Below are positions 42,002 to 49,211 of a stretch of DNA of 64,000 nucleotides, piece by piece (the first letter of the stretch is position 1; every line of letters starts with the position of its first letter). Made by a program: the position numbers and the translations under genes. This DNA comes from CAYLRU01 sp964386565 (GTDB lineage: Bacteria; Desulfobacterota; Desulfobacteria; Desulfobacterales; UBA5616): the NCBI GenBank assembly GCA_964386565.1, contig CAYLRU010000005.1, forward strand, positions 1 through 64,000. The letters are read 5' to 3'. The notes under the pieces were generated by a model that did no database searches, was not told the DNA's origin, and saw nothing but the letters and a program-made list of their open reading frames with translations.

Positions 42002-43255
42002 ATGAAGAATACGATCAACATCATGACAAATCCACTTTTTTCACGCTTAAGTCTGAAACCGTTTGTTGTTTTTACCGTCGTTTTTATGCTGACGGTTTTT
42101 CCTGCTCCCGGCTCAACACCATATGCCGAAGAATTTGAATCTTCAGACATTCGGACGGTTCAAGTTATCGGATCCGGAATCGTCATTTCGTCCGATGTCG
42201 CCCAAGCCAGGGACAGGGCCGTGTCAAACGGGCTTGTTTCCGCGGTAAGCAAGGTAGCCTGGGAGTTGTTGCCGCTTAAAGGGATGGTGGATTATTTTCA
42301 GGAGTTAAACCAGACACTGTTCAGCAATTCAAATGCCTATGTTCAGGATTACAAGGTTTTGGCGGAATCCGTGACGGGCAATTCCTACCGGGTTGTCCTG
42401 GAGGCCTCGATCCCCGTGAACGTTTTACGAAAAAGGCTGGCCGACGCCGGGTTCATCCAAAGCCAAAAGACATTACCAACAGTGCTGTTTCTCGTATCAG
42501 AACAGTTGAAACCCGATTCCTTTCCACGGTTCTGGTGGGGAAACCAGGATTCGATTTTTTATACGGCAATTTCCGAAGGCGCCATGACCCAGGTCATGAA
42601 TGAATCCGGCTTCACCATCACAAGCCACCAGAACCCGAACATCATAAACAAATTATCATCGCTCACCCAGGATTGCCGATTGCCCGATGAAGACGCCGTC
42701 CTGATCGGAAAGAATACGGACGCACAAATATTGATCGTCGGTGAGGCATGGGTTGAGAAATCACCCAATGTTATGGGGACGGACAAGCGGACATTCAAAG
42801 GAATCGTATCGATTCGCGCCATTCGGGTCGATACGGGTGAAGTTATCGCCCGGATCCGGCAAACCTCGTTAGTGGTGGATACGGAAGCGTCGAATGCAGG
42901 GGAAAGGGCGCTGTCCCAGGCGGGAACCCTTGCGGGAAATGCAATGTCAAGCCGGATAGCCGCGATCTGGAACACCTCTTCGGCAGCCTATCCCGGTCAG
43001 ATATCCATCGTGGTTGAAGGCACAAACGATTTAGCGGATTTTGTTTATTTTCGTAAATTACTAAAAGAAATCAGCGATGTAAAAAGCATCTTCATAAAAG
43101 AGATGAAACCAGATGAGTCCGTCATCCTGGTTGACTACCGGGGGACCCCGGAATCCCTTGCCAAAGCCTTGATGTTAAACACCTACACGTCCTTCGGTAT
43201 CAACATCTATGAAATCGGCCCGGATGTGTTGAGAATCAGGCTGGTGAAGAATTAG
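42002..43255 (+). CDS. Exported protein of unknown function (FlgT/LPP20-like N-terminal region)
   Basis: A signal sequence (FVVFTVVFMLTVFPAPGSTPYAEE) leads into VQVIGSGIVISSDVAQARDRAVSNGLVSAVSKVAWELL. This resembles the short helix-strand domain in FlgT, LPP20 and related outer-membrane or periplasmic proteins, where a run of AxxxAR...A residues is usual. The rest, ~300 residues with several strand/helix segments (DAQILIVGEAWVE, GIVSIRAIRVDTGEVIARI), looks like two further domains of the same TolB-N/LPP20 type. No flagellar genes are nearby, so a flagellar role is unsupported. A ribosome site GGGAGG lies nine bases before ATG 42002. It is the last gene before tRNA-Val. Confidence 0.65.
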   Translation: MKNTINIMTNPLFSRLSLKPFVVFTVVFMLTVFPAPGSTPYAEEFESSDIRTVQVIGSGIVISSDVAQARDRAVSNGLVSAVSKVAWELLPLKGMVDYFQELNQTLFSNSNAYVQDYKVLAESVTGNSYRVVLEASIPVNVLRKRLADAGFIQSQKTLPTVLFLVSEQLKPDSFPRFWWGNQDSIFYTAISEGAMTQVMNESGFTITSHQNPNIINKLSSLTQDCRLPDEDAVLIGKNTDAQILIVGEAWVEKSPNVMGTDKRTFKGIVSIRAIRVDTGEVIARIRQTSLVVDTEASNAGERALSQAGTLAGNAMSSRIAAIWNTSSAAYPGQISIVVEGTNDLADFVYFRKLLKEISDVKSIFIKEMKPDESVILVDYRGTPESLAKALMLNTYTSFGINIYEIGPDVLRIRLVKN

Positions 43256-43293
43256 GAGAATTTTCCGCACTGCCGGACCCGGCGTCATTTTTC

Positions 43294-43322
43294 TTGACAC
43301 CCGGAAAAAGAGGTGCTAACCA
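43294..43322 (+). promoter_or_regulatory. Putative promoter of tRNA-Val
   Basis: TTGACA (43294-43299) lies 38 bases before the tRNA 5' end. The -10 hexamer is poor (around GCTAAC/TAACCA, 43315-43322). Confidence 0.35.
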
Positions 43323-43337
43323 CCGTATCAATTATAC

Positions 43338-43412
43338 AGGCACGTAGCTCAGGGGGAGAGCGCTACCCTGACACGGTAGAGGTCGTTGGTTCAAATCCAA
43401 TCGTGCCTACCA
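43338..43412 (+). tRNA. tRNA-Val (GAC)
   Basis: The acceptor stem AGGCACG pairs perfectly with CGTGCCT, followed by discriminator A and an encoded CCA. The D-arm is GCTC...GAGC. The anticodon stem CTACC/GGTAG closes the loop CTGACAC, giving anticodon GAC (valine). The T-arm is GTTGG TTCAAAT CCAAT. Confidence 0.95.
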
Positions 43413-43425
43413 TAATAAAATCAAT

Positions 43426-43467
43426 AAATTAGGGGCTGTCAAAAAGACGCCCCTAATTTTATTTTTG
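43426..43467 (+). terminator. Intrinsic terminator after tRNA-Val
   Basis: An 11-bp perfect stem AAATTAGGGGC / GCCCCTAATTT with a 12-base loop is followed by T-rich sequence (TATTTTT). It lies 14 bases after the tRNA. Confidence 0.85.
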
Positions 43468-43613
43468 GGCATACGTTGTATGGCCAGGAATTCTTTTTTA
43501 TCATTGTTTTTCGCTCGTTTCAGGTCTGAATCCGGCCACTGATCAGGGTAACCCGGATGGAAAAGTCTGCAGGAGAAAACCCGGAGACGGGTTGAAATTT
43601 CTCGAGCTGGATC

Positions 43614-43642
43614 TTGCTTTCAGCAAATCGGTTGGTTATGAT
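43614..43642 (+). promoter_or_regulatory. Putative promoter upstream of the cobalamin riboswitch
   Basis: TTGCTT (43614-43619) and TATGAT (43637-43642) are separated by exactly 17 bases. The expected transcript start (~43649) falls just before the riboswitch-like sequence. Confidence 0.5.
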
Positions 43643-43654
43643 AGCGTTATTCAT

Positions 43655-43795
43655 TTCGTAACGGTTCCCCGGACACGGGCTCTGAACAGCAAATCCGGCA
43701 GGAAAAAGGGAGGGAGACCCGGGGAAACTCCGTCACCCGCTACTGCAAGATCAAAAAATTTTATGCCATGACCGACGGGGCAAGCATTTGGAACA
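43655..43795 (+). promoter_or_regulatory. Probable cobalamin (B12) riboswitch
   Basis: The leader of the corrinoid gene carries, in order, GGTTCCCC (the GGTnCC 5' element), the core-like AAAAAGGGAGGG, then GGGGAAACTCCGTCA-CCCGCTACTG (compare the conserved AAnAGGGAAnnnGGTGnAAnTCC...CCCGCnACTGT of the B12 box). Near the end GCCATGACCGACGGGGC resembles the usual GCCAGGAGACCTGCC. After it, a GAAAAAGGCTTTTTC hairpin at about 43799-43813 could be the expression platform. Not every consensus base matches, so covariance-model testing matters. Confidence 0.55.
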
Positions 43796-43848
43796 AAGAA
43801 AAAGGCTTTTTCAGACGGTCCGAACAACGCTTTATTTTGAGGTGATTC

Positions 43849-44490
43849 ATGGAACAGGACGTAAAACCGATTTACGACGGTATTTTAAAAGGTGATATGG
43901 CAGGTGTGGAAGATTCCATTAACCGGGCAATCGGAAACAACCTTTCTCCGGAAACGATTCTAAAAGAGGGTTTGATTGCCGCCATGGCAGAAGTGGGCCA
44001 CAGATTTGAAACCGGAGAATATTTCGTGCCGGAGATGCTGGTTGCGGCCCGGGCCATGCAAAAGGGCCTGGTAATCCTCAAACCACTGCTGGTGGAATCC
44101 GATATTAAGCCGGCCGGCCGAATCGCCATCGGCACGGTTAAGGGAGATCTTCACGATATCGGTAAAAACTTGGTAAGCATGATGCTGGAAGGGGCGGGGT
44201 TTGAAATTGATGACTTGGGAGTCGATGTCCCGCCGGAAAAATTTGTTGCGGCTGCCAAAACCGGAGATGTGGACATAATCGCCATGTCCGCCCTGCTGAC
44301 AACCACCATGACCGGCATGAAAACCACCATCGATGCCATAAAAGAATCCGGACTTGCTGATTCGGTAAAAGTGATTATCGGCGGAGCGCCCATAACCGGG
44401 GCGTATGCCAACGAAATCGGTGCAAACGGTTATGCAGCGGATGCCGGACGTGCTGCAACGCTGGCTCTCAAATTAATGGGGAAGGCATAA
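43849..44490 (+). CDS. Corrinoid protein, MtbC/MttC-type methyl carrier
   Basis: The 213-residue protein has the helical N-terminal cap (YDGILKGDMAGVEDSINRAIG...FVPEMLVAARAM) and the Rossmann B12-binding domain with DLHDIGKN near residue 103, the D-x-H-x-x-G signature whose histidine ligates cobalt. It continues with GFEIDDLGVDVPPEKFV, AMSALLTTTMTGMK and KVIIGGAPITGAYANEIGANGYAADA. It would carry a methyl group between a substrate-specific methyltransferase and a tetrahydrofolate- or CoM-type acceptor enzyme. No methyltransferase lies next to it in the window. It is preceded by a probable promoter and B12 riboswitch, and by GAGGTGATTC before ATG 43849. Confidence 0.92.
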   Translation: MEQDVKPIYDGILKGDMAGVEDSINRAIGNNLSPETILKEGLIAAMAEVGHRFETGEYFVPEMLVAARAMQKGLVILKPLLVESDIKPAGRIAIGTVKGDLHDIGKNLVSMMLEGAGFEIDDLGVDVPPEKFVAAAKTGDVDIIAMSALLTTTMTGMKTTIDAIKESGLADSVKVIIGGAPITGAYANEIGANGYAADAGRAATLALKLMGKA

Positions 44491-44537
44491 CGGCCATGCA
44501 GGGCGGAATCGTACCGGATGCCGTCTTAATTGCTTCA

Positions 44538-44702
44538 TTAAACGCAAGTCCTGGATGGAACAGGAAACCGCCTGTCCGGTTCCGCATAATCAATTGCTGA
44601 AATATCAATCACCTTTACCGCCTCTGTCGTGATCGTTTTTGCCAAAGCCATGGGCACCTTCAGGATTTCAAAATCGATCCTGTACCCCGAAAACCTTATC
44701 AT
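44538..44702 (-). CDS. Small ORF (54 aa) overlapping the end of the PfkB gene
   Basis: Reading frame from ATG 44702 to TAA 44538: it contains RIDFEILKVPMALAKTITTEAVKVIDISAIDYAEPDRRF, which looks like ordinary protein sequence, not random, and lies between the corrinoid and kinase genes. It overlaps the kinase 3' end by 35 bases in another frame. It may be a real small protein, a relic of a larger gene, or chance. There is no strong ribosome site. Confidence 0.25.
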   Translation of the reverse strand: MIRFSGYRIDFEILKVPMALAKTITTEAVKVIDISAIDYAEPDRRFPVPSRTCV

Positions 44703-45555
44703 GCTTGAGGTTTAAAGAATCAAAGGGTATAAAATCACCACAGATTTGTTCCGAAGCCAAGCAGGCTGCAACCCTGCAAGAATCCTGGATATTCGTTTTG
44801 TTATACAAACGTGACACCATATATGCCGCAAAAAAAACATCGCCGGCCCCCGTTGGATCCATAATTTCATGGGCAGGATGAGCATCGAATTCCGTCTTGC
44901 CCTTCTCCGTCATTATGTAGCCGCCGGATCCTCCACAAGTTACAACGAATTCGCTGATATTGTGCCTTTCAATTAATTTCTCAAGCGTAACCCCGGAATC
45001 CTTCAACACTAAATCGAGTTCTCCTGTCTTGGCCTTTACATAATCCGTACAATCAAGCGCATCATAAAGACAGGGAGATACTTGCGCTGTAACGTTACCA
45101 TGACAAATTCTTCTGACATATCCCTGGATATCAAGCGATACCAACTTTTTCCTTTGAAAAGATTCTTTCAGTATGCTCATGTCAATATCATCCGGATGCA
45201 AGGGCCCTAAATGAATAAGATCAACTTTATCAAATATTCCCTTAATCTGGTTTAATTGAACCGGGAATGCATTGATCGGCATTTTTTGTACGAGATTCCC
45301 TTTGCCGTAATGATTAACAAATCTTGTCGTTGATAAGGCGTCTCCGTTATTAAATTGAATATTGTTTTTAACAAAAAAATCTGAAACCGCCCTGTCTGAT
45401 TTGGCAATATTTGATATGACGATGGTATTGATACCCAGGTTCTGAAAAGTAAAACCTGCATATGTGGTAACTCCTCCGATCTTGTATACTTTTTTGTCAT
45501 GCCAAATTATTGTATCTTTTGTAGTAGATCCGACAACTGAAATCGTTCGTTTCAC
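44668..45555 (-). CDS. PfkB-family carbohydrate/nucleoside kinase
   Basis: A ribokinase-fold kinase of 295 residues. It begins MKRTISVVGSTTKDTI, has IGGVTTYAGFTFQNLG in the substrate region and ends with the PfkB signature DPTGAGDVFFAAYMVSRLY (catalytic base D in GAGD) plus the upstream VTCGGSGGYIMTEKGK. The start is taken as GTG 45555 because TGGGAGAAAAC precedes it; the frame is open to 45627 with no ribosome site. Base composition is noticeably richer in A/T than the neighbouring genes, a possible sign of acquisition. The sugar or nucleoside substrate cannot be named. The neighbours (corrinoid gene, ThiE-ThiL) give no clear clue. Confidence 0.85.
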   Translation of the reverse strand: MKRTISVVGSTTKDTIIWHDKKVYKIGGVTTYAGFTFQNLGINTIVISNIAKSDRAVSDFFVKNNIQFNNGDALSTTRFVNHYGKGNLVQKMPINAFPVQLNQIKGIFDKVDLIHLGPLHPDDIDMSILKESFQRKKLVSLDIQGYVRRICHGNVTAQVSPCLYDALDCTDYVKAKTGELDLVLKDSGVTLEKLIERHNISEFVVTCGGSGGYIMTEKGKTEFDAHPAHEIMDPTGAGDVFFAAYMVSRLYNKTNIQDSCRVAACLASEQICGDFIPFDSLNLKHDKVFGVQDRF

Positions 45556-45743
45556 GTTTTCTCCCACATGTTTGCAAGTATCCATCCATAAATGGCATCC
45601 TGTTCCTGCGGTTTCAAAATCGCCCAAGAAACAAATTCAAAAAATCCTTCACCGTCTATCCGTAAAAGAACATTTATCGGAAAAACGGATAATATCACCC
45701 TGATTGATCGTAAACAAAGCCGGGAACGGTTTTTACGTCTCCG

Positions 45744-47351
45744 TTATTTTGCGCCATGTTGAAACGATGATATCTTTTTGGGCGGGTTGATAAGATATTC
45801 CCCGTTAAACGGAAGACATTCTCCAACCGGATAGGCGTTGGGCAGAACTTTTATGATCCGATCAAACACTTGGACGGGGCAGGCAAACAGCAGTTCATAG
45901 TCCTCTCCCCCGGCCAGGGCCATGTCTGCGGCGGATATTCCATGCTGATCGGAAAATCTGATGAGTTCTCTGTCCAGGTATTTTTCGACGATTTCAAGAC
46001 GGATGGAGATGTTGGATGCTTTTGCGATATGGGTCGCGTCTCCTGCCAACCCGTCGCTTACGTCCATGACACACTGGACATGGTGGTCCGCCAGAACTTT
46101 TGCCGCATCAAAACGGGCCCTGGGATGCTTGAATTTATGAATCAGTTCCGGGTATCCAGGCTCATTTTTCATCAGTGCTTCCAAACCGGCCCTGGCCATT
46201 CCCAAAGGTCCGGTGCAATACAGGCCGTATCCTGCCCTGGCCTTTGAACGGACGGGAAAGATGCCGTCTCTCCCCTGTCCCACGGCAAAAAGGTCAATGG
46301 ACAAGCGATCCGCTCCGGCAATATTGCCGCCTCCGATTTCACAGCCATACCGCTTCAGGGTACACTTTATGCCTTCATAGAGATCGCACACCGTCTCATC
46401 GGAGATACCGGGCGGAAGGCCCAGGTTGATGAACAGGCAGATGGGCTCTGCATAGGCCGCCGCCAGATCGCTCAATGTGATTTCAACGGCCTTTTGCCCG
46501 ATATCTTTTGCCGTCTGCCATCGGAAGCTGAAATGCACCCCTTCCCGGTGGGTGTCCGTGGTGATAACCGGTCGTGTCACGGCCTTTAACAGGGCGGCGT
46601 CATCACCGGGCGGAAAAATGATCCATGACTTTTCCGACGCCGGTCTGAATACACCGGCGGTCAGTTTTCCGATCAGACCGAATTCGTCATGCCAGGGTGC
46701 CTGTAATACGGGCCGTGGGCTGCAGCCGCAGATTCGGGCCAGGGTCCGGGCGCTCCCGACCGGGTCTTTTGCCCGGGATACGGCGCTGATCAGAGAAATT
46801 CCGCTTGCTCCGTATTCAAAACAGGCAGCGGCATTTTTTTCGTTGATGCCGCCGATGGCCACCACCGGAACCGGTGATGCATCAACCACCTTTTTTAACC
46901 CCCCGAGTCCAATAACCGATTTGGCGTCGGCCTTGGTGCCGGTGGGGTAAACCGGCCCGGTGCCGATGTAATCGCAGGGGCTGTAATCGGTTTTCTCCAG
47001 TTCCTCCAAATTAGAGACCGAAACGCCGATAATGGCATCATGGCCCATGATCTTCCTGGCAATTGAAGGGGCCTCATCTTCCTGGCCCACATGAACACCG
47101 TCCGCCATAACGGCTTTTGCCAAAATGATATCATCGTTGACGATAAAGGGAATCTGATTGCTCTTGCACAGATCCCTGACGGCAATCACCTCGTCGTGGA
47201 ATCCGGGTGTAAACCGTTTATTGCGGTACTGAATCATGGTGGCCCCTGCACACAGGGCGATTTTCACCTGATCGACCGGTGACAGGTCCGGTGCTGCATC
47301 ATCGGTGATAAAATAAAACCGCAGGGTGTTTTGGAAATCCCGGTTCAGCAT
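45744..47351 (-). CDS. Fused thiamine-phosphate synthase (ThiE) and thiamine-monophosphate kinase (ThiL)
   Basis: The 535-residue protein joins two thiamine-pathway enzymes. The N-terminal ~205 residues are ThiE: GATMIQYRNK, FIVNDDIILAKAVMADGVHVGQED, DYIGTGPVYPTGTK, PVVAIGGI, GASGISLISA. The C-terminal ~320 are ThiL: PPGDDAALL, TTDTHREGVHF, EITLSDLAAAYAEPI, GCEIGGGNIAGADRLSID, CVMDVSDGLAGDATHI, GGEDYELLFA. It would make thiamine phosphate and then phosphorylate it to the diphosphate. The start ATG 47351 overlaps the HD-domain gene stop by seven bases and has GGAG upstream. Fusions of ThiE with ThiL are uncommon. Both sets of catalytic motifs appear intact. Confidence 0.93.
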   Translation of the reverse strand: MLNRDFQNTLRFYFITDDAAPDLSPVDQVKIALCAGATMIQYRNKRFTPGFHDEVIAVRDLCKSNQIPFIVNDDIILAKAVMADGVHVGQEDEAPSIARKIMGHDAIIGVSVSNLEELEKTDYSPCDYIGTGPVYPTGTKADAKSVIGLGGLKKVVDASPVPVVAIGGINEKNAAACFEYGASGISLISAVSRAKDPVGSARTLARICGCSPRPVLQAPWHDEFGLIGKLTAGVFRPASEKSWIIFPPGDDAALLKAVTRPVITTDTHREGVHFSFRWQTAKDIGQKAVEITLSDLAAAYAEPICLFINLGLPPGISDETVCDLYEGIKCTLKRYGCEIGGGNIAGADRLSIDLFAVGQGRDGIFPVRSKARAGYGLYCTGPLGMARAGLEALMKNEPGYPELIHKFKHPRARFDAAKVLADHHVQCVMDVSDGLAGDATHIAKASNISIRLEIVEKYLDRELIRFSDQHGISAADMALAGGEDYELLFACPVQVFDRIIKVLPNAYPVGECLPFNGEYLINPPKKISSFQHGAK

Positions 47352-47896
47352 TCGAAGCGCTCCATCCATGCAAGGAAAGTGGCTGCCTTGTCTTCTCCCA
47401 GGAGTTCTAGTTCCTTCAGTATTGTCTGGACGGATTTTTCTCCATTTTCCCCGGACCCGTTTTTTGAAAAAAATTTGTCTGCATAGCAGATAATCTGTTC
47501 TTCCAGGGTTTCGGGAAACATGTCCCGGGCCGGAAGAGGAAGATTGTTCCTCGTAATATCAGCCGCGCTGAGGCCCACCCCCACGTGACTTTCGCAAACC
47601 CTGGCATGTTTATCCAGCCCCATTTCCTTCAACAGCCGGCTTCCCAGAAACCCGTGTCGGATATACGGGTCTTCTCCATGACAGTCCAGTTCCGGCGTGT
47701 TTGTCATAAACATACCGATGTCATGCAGCATGGCCGCTTCCCTGATAAACGCCATATCCGGGTCAAGCCCGCTCAGGCATCGGGCTATCTTAAGGGCCTT
47801 GTTGCCCACGGAAGTCCCGTGCTCGATGAGAATCGCATATGCTCTTGAATTCGGGTCATAAAACCGTCTTATAATGTCAACAGGATCAATGCCCAT
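47345..47896 (-). CDS. HD-domain phosphohydrolase
   Basis: A 183-residue metal-dependent hydrolase of the HD superfamily. Visible ligands: HGTSVGNKAL (H), REAAMLHDIGMFM (HD), YIRHGFLGSRLL (H), HARVCESHVGVGL (H) and ICYADKFFSK (D). The substrate is not known; small HD proteins often act on nucleotides or phosphate esters. It is the gene immediately upstream of the ThiE-ThiL fusion, overlapping it by seven bases, so a link with thiamine or its phosphates is conceivable but unproven. ATG 47896 is preceded by a G-rich hairpin (47912-47945). Confidence 0.85.
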   Translation of the reverse strand: MGIDPVDIIRRFYDPNSRAYAILIEHGTSVGNKALKIARCLSGLDPDMAFIREAAMLHDIGMFMTNTPELDCHGEDPYIRHGFLGSRLLKEMGLDKHARVCESHVGVGLSAADITRNNLPLPARDMFPETLEEQIICYADKFFSKNGSGENGEKSVQTILKELELLGEDKAATFLAWMERFEC

Positions 47897-47911
47897 GTAA
47901 TCCGCCTGTAT

Positions 47912-47945
47912 CCCCCCAGCCCCCTGATGGTTGAGAGCCGGGGGG
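47912..47945 (-). terminator. G/C-rich hairpin between prfB and the HD gene
   Basis: A 9-bp stem (CCCCCCGGC with GCTGGGGGG on the minus strand, one G-T pair) with a 16-base loop lies 15 bases before the HD start codon and 44 bases after the prfB stop. There is no T-run, so it could be a leader structure rather than a terminator. Confidence 0.35.
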
Positions 47946-47989
47946 TGTTATAAGGATAAAAGCCAAAAGACGCCGTTTCCGGAGAAAGG

Positions 47990-49088
47990 CTAAGCCTTGC
48001 CGGCCAACAGCACTCCCTGGATAAAGGGATCGATGTCGCCGTCCAGCACTGCATTGACATTGCCGATATCCATATTAATCCGGTGATCCTTGGCCATCTG
48101 GTAGGGATGAAGAACATAAGACCGGATCTGGCTTCCCCAGGCGATTTCCTCCTTGGAATCATGCATTTCCTGGAGCTTTTCTTCATGTCTTTGCTTCTCA
48201 AGTTGATAAAGACGCGCCTTGAGCACCTTCATGGCCAGATCCTTGTTCCGGTGCTGGGATTTTTCCTGCTGGCACTGGACCGTGATGCCGGTGGGCAGAT
48301 GGGTGATTCTCACGGCACTGCTGGTTTTATTTACATGCTGCCCGCCGGCGCCGCTGGCCCTGAAAACATCGATGCGAAGGTCCTTATCATCAACATCCAC
48401 CACGATTTCGTTGTCCAGCTCGGGATAAACAAATACGGAAGAAAAGCTGGTATGCCGCTTGGCATTGGCATTAAACGGCGATATTCTCACAAGACGGTGC
48501 ACGCCCTTCTCGGATTTTAAATATCCATAGGCATTCGGGCCGCTGACCGTAAAGGTGACGCTTTTAATACCGGCTTCATCGCCGGGCTGAAAATCGATCA
48601 ACTCCATTTTGAAGCCTTTTCGCTCAACCCACCGGCTGTACATCCGAAAAAGCATTTCCGACCAGTCCTGTGCTTCGGTGCCGCCGGCACCGGCATTGAT
48701 AGAAACGATGGCGTTTCTTACGTCATCCGGATCATCCAGCATGATATCCAATTCCAGTTGCCGGATTTTTTTCTCAATATCATCAGCCTGCTGGGAAGCC
48801 TCTTTTAATGCTTCGGCGTCATCCGCTTCTTCGGCCAGTTCCAGCATGATGCTGCAGTCCTCAAGGCCGCTTTTCAGCTTGTTGAAGTGATCGATTTTTT
48901 GAGAAAGCTGCGTCCTTTCCCGTAAGATGGGTTTTGCCGCTTCCGGGTTATCCCAGAAGTCGCTTTTTGCAATAACAGTCTCGATTTCGTTTAACCGGCG
49001 TTTTTTACTTTCTAAGTCAAAGATAGCCTTTCAACTGTTCAAGTTCTGCTTCAAGGGATTTGAGTGTCTGTTTTATTTCCGTTATCAT
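47990..49088 (-). CDS. prfB: Peptide chain release factor 2, with programmed +1 frameshift
   Basis: RF2 recognises UGA/UAA stop codons. Translation starts at ATG 49088, after an excellent ribosome site AGGAGGT. It reads 23 codons (MITEIKQTLKSLEAELEQLK...) to ...TAT CTT, meets TGA at 49019-49017, and must slip +1 at CTT TGA C to continue from 49018 as DLESKKRRLNEIE. The complete protein is 365 residues, the standard RF2 length. The SPF anticodon motif (VRISPFNANAKRHTSF) and the GGQ peptidyl-hydrolase motif (SGAGGQHVNKTSSAVRI) are present. The frame after the slip is not separate: a stand-alone protein from ATG 48847 would lack the N-terminal domain. A good promoter lies at 49183-49211. Confidence 0.95.
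49016..49030 (-). promoter_or_regulatory. Programmed +1 frameshift site of prfB
   Basis: Minus strand sequence AAAGGC TAT CTT TGA C: slippery CTT followed by TGA and C, with an upstream Shine-Dalgarno-like purine element AAAGGC (the usual form is AGGGGG). Frame 0 ends at the TGA, and frame +1 continues as DLESKKRR. Confidence 0.93.
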
Positions 49089-49182
49089 GGGGCTTACCTC
49101 CTATATCGCGATCGTTTACGACCGGTTTTGTTTTTCGGCCATATTGAAAACATCAATATTCAGCCGGGATCAAGTAGAACGT

Positions 49183-49211
49183 ACTATAAGAAGTTTGCGG
49201 GGAAATATCAA
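49183..49211 (-). promoter_or_regulatory. Promoter of prfB
   Basis: TTGATA (49211-49206) and TATAGT (49188-49183) on the minus strand are separated by exactly 17 bases. They lie ~95 bases before ATG 49088 and overlap the last bases of lnt. Confidence 0.6.

Noticed and set aside
42002..43255. Flagellar assembly protein FlgT.
   Set aside because: The N-terminal region has a FlgT/LPP20-like pattern, but no flagellar genes lie in the window and the remaining domains are not diagnostic.
43500..43613. A second (tandem) cobalamin riboswitch upstream of the first.
   Set aside because: The segment has GGGTAACCCGG and GGAGAAAACCCGG pieces but lacks the B12-box order and lies upstream of the likely promoter.
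47990..48847. Stand-alone protein starting at ATG 48847 as a complete release factor.
   Set aside because: The upstream 23 codons, CTT TGA C and the frame +1 sequence show that it is only the downstream part of frameshifted prfB.
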